Of a stretch of DNA of 6,574 bases, positions 1-6,574 are shown one piece after another; the first letter of the stretch is position 1; every line of letters starts with the position of its first letter. The DNA comes from Prevotellaceae bacterium (GTDB lineage Bacteria > Bacteroidota > Bacteroidia > Bacteroidales > Bacteroidaceae), in NCBI GenBank assembly GCA_021204885.1, contig JAJPYP010000082.1, positions 1 to 6,574 on the forward strand, read 5' to 3'. Under the pieces are notes generated by a model that had not been told where the DNA came from, did not search any database, and saw nothing but the letters and a program-made list of their open reading frames with translations. The position numbers and the translations under genes are program-made.

Positions 1-1215
1 TCCACTTTCAAGACCGCCTCCATCATGGTGGCTTTGGAAGACGGCAAGATAACGCCCGACACGGAAGTGGATACGGGCAACGGCGTGAAGAACATGTACG
101 GCAGCAAGATGAGGGACCACAACTGGTACCGTGGCGGTTATGGGAAAATAGACGTGACGCGCATCATGGAGGTCTCTTCCAACGTGGGTGTCTCTACCCT
201 TATCGACAAATACTACCATGACAACCCGCAAAAATTCGTGGACGGCTTGAAGCGCATGAGCATAGACCAGCCCCTGCACTTGCAGATACCGGGCGAGGGC
301 AAGCCCAATATCAAGGGACCGAATGAACGTTACTTCGCCAAGACCACCCTGCCGTGGATGAGCATCGGTTACGAGACGCAAGTGCCGCCCATGAATATCC
401 TGACCTTCTACAATGCCATCGCCAACAACGGGGTGATGATACGCCCCAAGTTCGTCAAGGCCGTGGTCAAGGACGGGGAGATTGTTCAGGAGTATCCCAC
501 AGAGGTCATCAACCCGAAGATATGCTCGGACAAGACCTTGACGCAAATACGCGAGATACTGCGCAAGGTCGTGTCCGAAGGCTTGGGCAAGGCGGCCGGC
601 AGCAAGCAATTTACCGTGGCGGGCAAGACCGGTACCGCACAGATATCGCAAGGCGCGGCAGGCTACAAGTCGGGACGTGTCAGCTATTTAGTGAGCTTCT
701 GCGGTTTCTTCCCTGCCGAAGCGCCCAAGTACAGCTGCATCGTTTCCATTCAGAAGCCGGGACTTCCCGCATCGGGCGGACTGATGGCGGGCAGCGTCTT
801 CGGAAAGATTGCCGAGCGGGTCTACGCCAAAGACTTGCGCTTCGACATCAGCAGCGCCATCGACAGTACCTCCAACGTAATTCCGCCCGTCAAGTCGGGA
901 GAGATGAACGAGACCATGCGGGTATTGGGCGCGTTGCATGTCCCTGTCGACAAGCAGATCACGGCTACCGGACAGGGAAAACAATGGGGACACACCCAAG
1001 CCGGGGCCTCGGCGGTGTGCCTGCAAGACCTCTCCATCCCGTCGGGCACGGTGCCCAACGTGGTGGGAATGGGAGCGAAAGATGCCGTCTATCTCTTGGA
1101 AAGCAAGGGCTTGAAGGTAAAGCTACATGGAACGGGAAGGGTGAGAAGCCAGTCGATAGCGGGCGGAAGCCGCCTCTACAAGGGGCAAACGGTGTCGCTG
1201 ACGATGCGCGAATGA
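1..1215 (+). CDS. ftsI: Septal peptidoglycan transpeptidase (FtsI/PBP3-type, PASTA-containing), 3' part
   Basis: Class B penicillin-binding protein that crosslinks septal peptidoglycan on the outer face of the inner membrane, as partner of FtsW. Only the C-terminal 404 residues are present: the frame is open from base 1 and the start, membrane anchor and pedestal domain lie upstream. The window opens on the catalytic serine codon of the SxxK motif (S-T-F-K, bases 1-12). The other two penicillin-binding motifs follow in order: S-S-N at 175-183 and K-T-G at 625-633 within VAGKTGTAQ. GYETQV at 367-384 matches the conserved GYG/E-x-x-V stretch of class B PBPs. After a linker, one PASTA domain begins at VPNVVGMGAKDAVYLLE (base 1051) and runs to nearly the last residue. 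It lies 54 bases upstream of murE. The combination of PASTA domain and dcw position fits Bacteroidota FtsI. A SpoVD-like label is possible from homology, but the genomic context supports division. An ATG at base 25 lies inside the transpeptidase domain and is not the real start. Confidence 0.95.
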   Translation, partial: STFKTASIMVALEDGKITPDTEVDTGNGVKNMYGSKMRDHNWYRGGYGKIDVTRIMEVSSNVGVSTLIDKYYHDNPQKFVDGLKRMSIDQPLHLQIPGEGKPNIKGPNERYFAKTTLPWMSIGYETQVPPMNILTFYNAIANNGVMIRPKFVKAVVKDGEIVQEYPTEVINPKICSDKTLTQIREILRKVVSEGLGKAAGSKQFTVAGKTGTAQISQGAAGYKSGRVSYLVSFCGFFPAEAPKYSCIVSIQKPGLPASGGLMAGSVFGKIAERVYAKDLRFDISSAIDSTSNVIPPVKSGEMNETMRVLGALHVPVDKQITATGQGKQWGHTQAGASAVCLQDLSIPSGTVPNVVGMGAKDAVYLLESKGLKVKLHGTGRVRSQSIAGGSRLYKGQTVSLTMRE

Positions 1216-1250
1216 CAGCATGACAACGGATAGCGTCGTACTAATATAAA

Positions 1251-1258
1251 AGGAAGGG
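1251..1258 (+). promoter_or_regulatory. Possible ribosome binding site of murE
   Basis: A purine run, AGGAAGGG, lies 11 bases before the murE ATG at 1270 in an otherwise A/T-rich leader. It is the best Shine-Dalgarno-like sequence in the window. The spacing is a little long, and Bacteroidota often initiate without a strong Shine-Dalgarno, so its importance is uncertain. Confidence 0.35.
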
Positions 1259-1269
1259 AAACCTGACGT

Positions 1270-2718
1270 ATGAAACTGAAAGATTTATTGAAAGCGGTAC
1301 AGCCGGTGCAGGTCATCGGAAGTGTGGAGACAGAGGTTACGGGCGTGGACATCGATTCACGGCAAGTGAAGGCCGGCCACCTCTTCATGGCTATGTGCGG
1401 CACGCAAGCCGACGGGCACGCCTACATCCCGGCAGCCGTAGGAAACGGGGCGGTGGCCATCCTGTGCGAACGGCTGCCCGAAGAGAAAACCGATGGAGTG
1501 ACCTACATCCAAGTGAAAGAGAGTGAAGATGCCGTGGGCAAAGTGGCCACCACCTTCTATGGCGACCCCACCTCCAAGATGGAAATAGTGGGCGTGACCG
1601 GAACGAACGGCAAGACCACCATCGCCACGCTGCTTTACCACACCTTCCGCTATTTCGGCTATATGACAGGACTGATTTCGACCGGCTGCAACTATGTGGA
1701 CGACAAGCCCATACCCACCGAGCACACCACCCCCGACCCCATCACCTTGAACCGCCTGTTAGGAGAGATGGCCGATGCAGGCTGCAAATATGCCTTTATG
1801 GAGGTGAGCTCCCATTCCATCGCCCAACGGCGCATCAGCGGCTTGAAGTTCGCCGGGGGCATCTTCACCAACCTGACGCGCGACCACTTGGACTACCATA
1901 AGACCGTGGAGAACTATTTGAAAGCGAAGAAGAAGTTCTTCGACGACATGCCCAAGAACGCCTTCAGCTTGGTGAACTTGGACGACAAGAACGGGTTGGT
2001 GATGGCGCAGAACACCCGTTCCCACGTCTACACCTACTCCCTGAGAAGCCTCAGCGACTTCAAAGGCAAGGTGCTCGAATCCCATTTCGAGGGGATGCTG
2101 CTCGATTTCAACAACCATGAGGTAGCGGTACACTTTATCGGCAAGTTCAATGCCAGCAACCTGCTGGCCGTGTTCGGAGCCGCCGTCCTCTTGGGCAGGA
2201 ATGAGGAGGAGGTATTAGTGGCCCTGAGTACGTTGCATCCCGTGGCCGGCCGTTTCGACGCCTTGCGCTCGCCCAAAGGATACACCGCCATTGTGGACTA
2301 CGCCCACACGCCCGATGCCTTGGTGAACGTGCTGAACGCCATCCATGAAGTGTTGGAGGGCAACGGCAAGGTCATCACCGTGGTGGGTGCCGGCGGCAAC
2401 CGCGACAAAGGCAAACGTCCCATCATGGCCAAGGAATCGGCCCGTTTGAGCGACCGTCTCATCCTGACCTCGGACAATCCCCGCTTCGAAGAGCCGCAAG
2501 CCATCCTCAATGACATGCTGGCCGGATTGGACAAGACCGACCTGCAAAAGACCTTGACCATCGTCGACCGCAGGGAAGCCATCAAGACCGCCTGCATGCT
2601 GGCCGAACAAGGCGACGTCATCCTGCTGGCGGGTAAAGGCCATGAAGATTACCAAGAGATAAAAGGCGTGAAGCACCACTTCGACGACAAGGAGGAGTTG
2701 AAAGCGGTGATGTATTGA
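1270..2718 (+). CDS. murE: UDP-MurNAc-L-Ala-D-Glu:meso-diaminopimelate ligase MurE
   Basis: Cytoplasmic ATP-dependent Mur ligase that adds the third stem-peptide residue. It has 482 residues, close to the usual MurE length. An N-terminal UDP-binding domain (about 1-105) includes the D-I-D-S-R stretch typical of MurE. The central ATPase domain has the P-loop [10 protein letters not shown] at residues 108-117. HTTPDP at 152-157 is the substrate-binding segment. K220 in YLKAKKKFF is the expected carbamylated lysine. The C-terminal domain has DNPRFEEP at 402-409, whose Arg is the hallmark of enzymes that select meso-DAP (Lys-adding enzymes lack it), and GKGHEDYQ at 455-462, which also contacts the incoming amino acid. 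The product is therefore predicted to be the DAP-type tripeptide. The ATG at 1270 is chosen because it follows a purine-rich run and gives the usual N-terminus, MKLKDLL. The gene sits 54 bases after ftsI and 36 bases before mraY; no murF lies between, unlike E. coli. Confidence 0.97.
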   Translation: MKLKDLLKAVQPVQVIGSVETEVTGVDIDSRQVKAGHLFMAMCGTQADGHAYIPAAVGNGAVAILCERLPEEKTDGVTYIQVKESEDAVGKVATTFYGDPTSKMEIVGVTGTNGKTTIATLLYHTFRYFGYMTGLISTGCNYVDDKPIPTEHTTPDPITLNRLLGEMADAGCKYAFMEVSSHSIAQRRISGLKFAGGIFTNLTRDHLDYHKTVENYLKAKKKFFDDMPKNAFSLVNLDDKNGLVMAQNTRSHVYTYSLRSLSDFKGKVLESHFEGMLLDFNNHEVAVHFIGKFNASNLLAVFGAAVLLGRNEEEVLVALSTLHPVAGRFDALRSPKGYTAIVDYAHTPDALVNVLNAIHEVLEGNGKVITVVGAGGNRDKGKRPIMAKESARLSDRLILTSDNPRFEEPQAILNDMLAGLDKTDLQKTLTIVDRREAIKTACMLAEQGDVILLAGKGHEDYQEIKGVKHHFDDKEELKAVMY

Positions 2719-2737
2719 CGATAGTAGCCGACAATCC

Positions 2738-2746
2738 AAAAGAGAA
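2738..2746 (+). promoter_or_regulatory. Possible weak ribosome binding site of mraY
   Basis: A purine run, AAAGAGAAG, ends 8 bases before the mraY ATG, followed by the A/T-rich CGATTAT. It is only a partial match to a Shine-Dalgarno and is recorded mainly because it agrees with the start at 2755. Confidence 0.25.
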
Positions 2747-2754
2747 GCGATTAT

Positions 2755-4023
2755 ATGCTATACTACTTATTCCATTGGCTTGACAAGTACAACTTCCCCG
2801 GGGCGGGCATGTTCGGTTACACCTCGTTCCGGGCGTTAATGGCCGTCATCTTCGCGCTGCTCATCTCCACCATCTGGGGCGACAGGTTCATCCACCTGTT
2901 GAAGAAGAAACAGATTACCGAGACGCAGCGCGACGCCAAGATAGACCCCTTCGGCGTGAACAAGGTGGGCGTGCCCAGCATGGGTGGCGTGCTCATCATC
3001 TTCTCCATCCTCATCCCCTGCCTGCTGCTGGGGCGCTTAGAGAATGTCTACATGATATTGATGCTTGTCACCACCGTGTGGTTGGGGGCGCTGGGCTTCG
3101 CCGACGACTACATCAAGATATTCCACCGCAACAAAGAGGGGTTGCAAGGCAAGTTCAAGATTATCGGCCAAGTGGGTCTGGGACTGATTGTGGGATTGAC
3201 GCTCTACTTGAGCCCGCAGGTGGTCATTCGCGAGAACATCGAGCTGCGCCACCCCGACGGGCAGGTGGAAATCGTCCATGTAGCCAAGGAGATCAAGGCC
3301 ACGCAGACCACCATCCCCTTCTTCAAGAGCAACAACTTGGACTATGCCGACATCACCGCCTTTTGCGGCAAGTACGCGCAGACGGCCGGCTGGATACTCT
3401 TTGTCATCGTCACCATCTTCGTGGTGACGGCCGTCTCCAACGGCGCCAACCTGAACGACGGCATGGACGGCATGGCGGCGGGCAATTCGGCCATCATCGG
3501 GGTGACGTTGGGCATCTTAGCCTACGTGTCCAGCCACATAGAGTATGCCGGATACCTCAACATCATGTACGTGCCCGGTTCGGAAGAGCTGGTCATCTTC
3601 ATTTGCGCCTTCATCGGGGCGCTCATCGGCTTCCTGTGGTACAACGCCTACCCCGCGCAAGTCTTCATGGGCGATACCGGCAGCCTCACCATAGGCGGCA
3701 TCATCGCCGTCTACGCCATCGTCATCCACAAGGAACTGCTCATCCCCATCCTGTGCGGCATCTTTTTGGTAGAGAGCATCTCGGTCATCCTGCAACGTTT
3801 CTATTACAAAGCCGGCAAGCGCAAGGGAGTGAAACAGCGTGTCTTCAAGCGTGCCCCCCTACACGACCATTACCGCACGGGAATGAACCTCGTGGAGCCG
3901 GGATGCAAGGTCGTCCTCACGCGGCCTGAACAACTGTTCCATGAATCGAAGATAACCGTCCGCTTCTGGATTGTGAGCATCATCCTGGCGGCCATTACCA
4001 TCATCACCTTGAAAATACGATAA
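2755..4023 (+). CDS. mraY: Phospho-N-acetylmuramoyl-pentapeptide transferase MraY
   Basis: Polytopic inner-membrane enzyme that transfers phospho-MurNAc-pentapeptide from UDP to undecaprenyl phosphate, giving lipid I. Hydrophobic segments alternate with short loops throughout, as expected for the ten-helix fold (first helix about 24-41, last about 405-418). Active-site landmarks are present: GVPSMGG at 72-78, FADDYIK with D117 and D118, NLNDGMDG with D235 and D238, and FMGDTGS with D307. The usual HHH motif of the last cytoplasmic loop reads H370-D371-H372. At 422 residues it is about 60 longer than E. coli MraY. The excess sits mainly between residues 153 and 211 (extracytoplasmic loop after helix 4) and between 373 and 401 (loop before the last helix). 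No frameshift is seen and the tail VRFW...LKIR is intact, so these are family features rather than damage. It starts 36 bases after murE and ends 14 bases before murD. Confidence 0.97.
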   Translation: MLYYLFHWLDKYNFPGAGMFGYTSFRALMAVIFALLISTIWGDRFIHLLKKKQITETQRDAKIDPFGVNKVGVPSMGGVLIIFSILIPCLLLGRLENVYMILMLVTTVWLGALGFADDYIKIFHRNKEGLQGKFKIIGQVGLGLIVGLTLYLSPQVVIRENIELRHPDGQVEIVHVAKEIKATQTTIPFFKSNNLDYADITAFCGKYAQTAGWILFVIVTIFVVTAVSNGANLNDGMDGMAAGNSAIIGVTLGILAYVSSHIEYAGYLNIMYVPGSEELVIFICAFIGALIGFLWYNAYPAQVFMGDTGSLTIGGIIAVYAIVIHKELLIPILCGIFLVESISVILQRFYYKAGKRKGVKQRVFKRAPLHDHYRTGMNLVEPGCKVVLTRPEQLFHESKITVRFWIVSIILAAITIITLKIR

Positions 4024-4037
4024 AACCAATATAGTAT

Positions 4038-5420
4038 ATGAAAAAAGAGATGGAAAACGAAAGTAAGTTTACAGGAAGCCGGCAACCCGGACGCATCGTC
4101 GTACTCGGAGCCGGTGAAAGCGGTGCGGGTGCGGCCGTGCTCGCCAAACTGAAAGGATTCGACACGTTCGTCTCCGACTCCTCCTCCATTAAAGAGAAGT
4201 ACAAGGCGCAGATGGACAAATACGGCATCGCATGGGAAGAGGGACACCACACCGAAGCGCTCATTCTGAATGCCGGTGAAGTGGTGAAAAGCCCCGGTGT
4301 ACCCAACGACGCGCCGCTCATCCTGCAACTGAAAGCGTTGGGCACCCCCATCATTTCCGAGATAGAGTTCGCCGGACGCTATACCGACGCCAAGATGATC
4401 TGCATCACCGGTTCCAACGGAAAGACCACCACGACCTCGCTCATCTATCACATCTTCAAGAGTGCCGGGCTCAACGTGGGGCTTGCCGGCAACATCGGCA
4501 ACAGCCTCGCCCTGCAAGTGGCCACGGAGCGTCACGACTATTACGTCATCGAGCTCAGCTCTTTTCAATTAGACAACATGTATGCGTTCCGTGCCAACAT
4601 CGCCGTGTTGATGAACATCACCCCCGACCACTTGGACCGCTACGGCTATGAGATGCAAAACTACGTCGACGCCAAGTTCCGCATCACGCGAAACCAAACG
4701 CCCGAGGATGCCTTCATCTATTGGAACGACGACCCCATCATTCGCCGGGAGTTAGCCAAATACGGGCTCAAGGCGCGGCTCTATCCCTTTGCCGCAATAA
4801 AGGAAGAGGGCGCCATCGCCTACGTGGAAGAGGGCGAGGTGAAGTTCGACGACCCCATCGCCTTCAACATGGAGCAGGAGAAGCTGGCCCTGTGCGGCAC
4901 CCACAACCTGTACAACTCGTTGGCCGCCGGCATCTCCGCCAAAGTGGCCGGCATCGACAACGCCTACATACGGCAGGCACTCTCCGACTTCGAGGGTGTG
5001 CCGCACCGTTTGGAGAGAGTGGCCACCGTGGGCGGTGTGCGCTTCATCAACGACTCGAAAGCCACCAACGTGAACTCCTGCTGGTATGCCCTCCAGAGCA
5101 TGACCACCCGCACGGTACTCATCTTGGGCGGCAAGGACAAGGGCAACGACTACACCGAGATAGAAGCGTTGGTACGCGAGAAGTGCTCGGCATTGGTCTA
5201 CTTGGGGTTGCACAACGAGAAGCTGCACCGGTTCTTCGACCCTATGGGATTGCCCGTGGCCGACGTGCAAAGCGGCATGAAAGAGGCCGTGGAAGCCGCC
5301 TATAAGTTGGCCCGGAAGGGCGAGACCGTGTTGCTTAGTCCCTGCTGCTCCTCGTTCGACCTTTTCCAGAACTATGAGGACCGCGGCGACCAGTTCAAGA
5401 AATATGTAAGGGAATTATAA
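4038..5420 (+). CDS. murD: UDP-N-acetylmuramoyl-L-alanine:D-glutamate ligase MurD
   Basis: Cytoplasmic Mur ligase that adds D-Glu to UDP-MurNAc-L-Ala. Domain 1 is a Rossmann-like UDP-binding fold starting at RIVVLGAGESGAG (from residue 19). The ATPase domain has the P-loop GSNGKTT at 125-131, with catalytic K129. K213 in YVDAKFRI is the expected carbamylated lysine. NDSKATN at 338-344 is a conserved MurD signature. The C-terminal domain has LLSPCCSSFD from residue 432, matching the SPxxxSFD motif that binds D-Glu, followed by NYEDRGDQF. At 460 residues it is somewhat longer than E. coli MurD, partly because about 18 hydrophilic residues precede the Rossmann core. The ATG at 4038 is 14 bases after mraY; an in-frame ATG at 4050 is the only other ATG before the core and would shorten the tail by four residues. 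No clear Shine-Dalgarno is seen; the leader is A/T-rich (ACCAATATAGTAT). Confidence 0.96.
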   Translation: MKKEMENESKFTGSRQPGRIVVLGAGESGAGAAVLAKLKGFDTFVSDSSSIKEKYKAQMDKYGIAWEEGHHTEALILNAGEVVKSPGVPNDAPLILQLKALGTPIISEIEFAGRYTDAKMICITGSNGKTTTTSLIYHIFKSAGLNVGLAGNIGNSLALQVATERHDYYVIELSSFQLDNMYAFRANIAVLMNITPDHLDRYGYEMQNYVDAKFRITRNQTPEDAFIYWNDDPIIRRELAKYGLKARLYPFAAIKEEGAIAYVEEGEVKFDDPIAFNMEQEKLALCGTHNLYNSLAAGISAKVAGIDNAYIRQALSDFEGVPHRLERVATVGGVRFINDSKATNVNSCWYALQSMTTRTVLILGGKDKGNDYTEIEALVREKCSALVYLGLHNEKLHRFFDPMGLPVADVQSGMKEAVEAAYKLARKGETVLLSPCCSSFDLFQNYEDRGDQFKKYVREL

Positions 5421-5430
5421 AACCGCATAC

Positions 5431-6574
5431 ATGGATTTGTTAAAGAGCATATTCAAAGGTGACAAAGTCATTTGGATCATATTCCTGTTCCTTTGCCTTA
5501 TCTCTTTGGTCGAGGTATTCAGCGCGTCGAGCACGCTCATCTACAAGAGCGGCGACCACTGGGGGCCCATCACGCAGCATAGCGTCTTCCTGATTGTGGG
5601 GGCCGTCATCGTGGTGATTTGCCACAACATCCCCTACAAGCGGTTCCTGCTCTTCCCCGTAATTTTGATTCCCGTTTCGGGAATCTTGTTGCTGATGCTG
5701 CTCATGTTCGACCACTTGAGGGTAGGGAACTTCTTCATCATCGAGAAGGTGAACGAGGCCGGGCGGTGGATAAGCTTCATGGGCATCAAGTTCCAGCCCT
5801 CCGAATTCGCCAAGATGGCCGTCATCATCGTCACGGCCTTCCTCCTCTCCAAAGGACAGAACGAAGAGGGGGCCGACCCGAAAGCCTTCAAACACATCCT
5901 GATTATCGCCGGTATCTTCTCGGCCCTGATACTGCCCGAGAACTACTCCACCGGCATCCTGCTCTTCGGCACGGTCTACCTCATGATGATCATCGGCCGG
6001 GTATCCACCAAGAAGCTCCTGCTCTTAGGCGGCGGCATCGCGGCGGTGGTCGTGTTCTTCATCAGTTTCCTGATGGTAACCCCCAACGATACCTTGGAAA
6101 GTATCCCCATGGGGCACCGCTTCACCACGGTAAAGCACCGCATCATGGAGTTCAAGAAGAACGAGGCGATACCCGCCGCCAAGTTCAATACCGACAAGAA
6201 CGGTCAAGTGGCCCATGCCCGCATCGCCATCGCCACCAGCCACGTGATTGGGAAAGGGCCGGGCAACTCCGTGCAACGCGACTTCTTGAGCCAGGCCTTC
6301 TCCGATTTCATCTTCGCCATCATCATCGAGGAGTTGGGATTGGCTGGCGGTGTAGTGGTGGTGTTCCTCTATATCTGCCTGCTCATCAGGGTGGGACGCA
6401 TCGCCAAGAAGTGCGACCGTACCTTCCCCGCCTTCTTGGTGTTGGGCATCGGGTTGCTCCTCGTGGTGCAAGCCCTGTTCAACATGATGGTGGCCGTGGG
6501 GCTTGCCCCCGTCACCGGGCAGCCGTTGCCCCTTATCAGCCGTGGCGGCACCTCCACCATCATCAACTGCGTCT
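5431..6574 (+). CDS. ftsW: Septal peptidoglycan glycosyltransferase FtsW, 5' part
   Basis: SEDS-family polytopic membrane protein that polymerises lipid II at the division septum with its class B PBP partner, here FtsI. The frame is open from the ATG at 5431 to the window edge: 381 complete codons plus one base, with no stop, so the C-terminus lies outside. The first membrane helix is about residues 13-31, followed by several more hydrophobic segments. SEDS signatures are present: GRWISFMGIKFQPSEFAK at 111-128 (the RW...QPSE motif), GKGPGNSVQRDFL, and FSDFIFAIIIEELG, where D292 corresponds to the catalytic aspartate of SEDS polymerases. LISRGGTS near the right edge matches the family LISYGGSS motif with Arg for Tyr. 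The start is 10 bases after murD, which implies tight co-transcription; no strong Shine-Dalgarno is seen in the gap. RodA is the main alternative, but the dcw position right after murD favours FtsW. Confidence 0.95.
   Translation, partial: MDLLKSIFKGDKVIWIIFLFLCLISLVEVFSASSTLIYKSGDHWGPITQHSVFLIVGAVIVVICHNIPYKRFLLFPVILIPVSGILLLMLLMFDHLRVGNFFIIEKVNEAGRWISFMGIKFQPSEFAKMAVIIVTAFLLSKGQNEEGADPKAFKHILIIAGIFSALILPENYSTGILLFGTVYLMMIIGRVSTKKLLLLGGGIAAVVVFFISFLMVTPNDTLESIPMGHRFTTVKHRIMEFKKNEAIPAAKFNTDKNGQVAHARIAIATSHVIGKGPGNSVQRDFLSQAFSDFIFAIIIEELGLAGGVVVVFLYICLLIRVGRIAKKCDRTFPAFLVLGIGLLLVVQALFNMMVAVGLAPVTGQPLPLISRGGTSTIINCV

Noticed and set aside
25..27. ATG at base 25 as a start for the first gene.
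   Set aside because: It falls eight codons after the catalytic serine, inside the transpeptidase domain; the frame is open upstream to base 1.
354..1223. Long + strand open frame overlapping ftsI in another frame.
   Set aside because: It lies almost wholly inside the confirmed transpeptidase frame, is rich in Arg, Gln and Gly, matches no known family, and results from GC-rich third positions.
1201..1239. Possible hairpin at the end of ftsI (ACGATGC pairing with GCGTCGT).
   Set aside because: It is a seven-pair stem including one G-U pair, with a 25-base loop and no following T run, so it is not credible as a terminator and is likely chance.
1216..1269. Promoter in the 54-base ftsI-murE gap.
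   Set aside because: CTAATATAAAAG is A/T-rich, but I see no good Bacteroidota -7 element (TAnnTTTG) paired with a -33 TTTG element.
2215..2739. Long - strand open frame antisense to the 3' half of murE.
   Set aside because: It has no recognisable motif, mirrors the murE codon bias, and lies fully over the conserved C-terminal ligase domain.
3078..3929. Long + strand open frame overlapping mraY in another frame.
   Set aside because: It is nested in mraY, with an Arg/His-rich, low-complexity translation and no recognisable domain, whereas the mraY frame has all family motifs.
3870..4568. Long - strand open frame spanning the mraY-murD junction.
   Set aside because: It is antisense to two conserved genes and its translation has no family features; its length is explained by codon bias on the opposite strand.

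Overview
This window is a contiguous piece of a division and cell wall (dcw) cluster, with five genes all on the + strand: the 3' part of ftsI (PBP transpeptidase), then complete murE, mraY and murD, then the 5' part of ftsW, which runs off the right edge. Every long interval is accounted for by these five genes. There is no RNA gene, mobile element, CRISPR array or long non-coding stretch. The gaps between genes are 54, 36, 14 and 10 bases, and none contains a convincing terminator or promoter, so the set is most likely one transcription unit.

The organism is most likely a member of the Bacteroidota, probably Bacteroidales. The signs are: an FtsI-type PBP ending in one PASTA domain; an enlarged MraY of 422 residues ending in the group-typical ITVRFW...LKIR tail; MraY with HDH in place of the HHH motif; FtsW with ISRGGTS where proteobacteria have ISYGGSS; murF absent between murE and mraY; and A/T-rich, mostly Shine-Dalgarno-poor leaders. 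MurE carries the DNPR motif of meso-diaminopimelate-adding enzymes, as expected for a Gram-negative wall. The DNA is visibly GC-rich, especially at third codon positions, which is high for the order and argues against typical low-GC Bacteroides. The genus cannot be fixed from the sequence alone.

Layout: 1-1215 ftsI C-terminal part (the window opens on the codon for the catalytic serine); 1270-2718 murE; 2755-4023 mraY; 4038-5420 murD; 5431-6574 ftsW, incomplete.

The genes act together. MurD adds D-Glu and MurE adds meso-DAP to the cytoplasmic UDP-MurNAc-peptide. MraY moves the finished phospho-MurNAc-pentapeptide onto undecaprenyl phosphate to make lipid I. After MurG and flipping (not in this window), FtsW polymerises lipid II into septal glycan and FtsI crosslinks it. 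This is a core, well-known locus. I found no new system; the points worth a second look are lineage-specific insertions and motif changes in these conserved enzymes.
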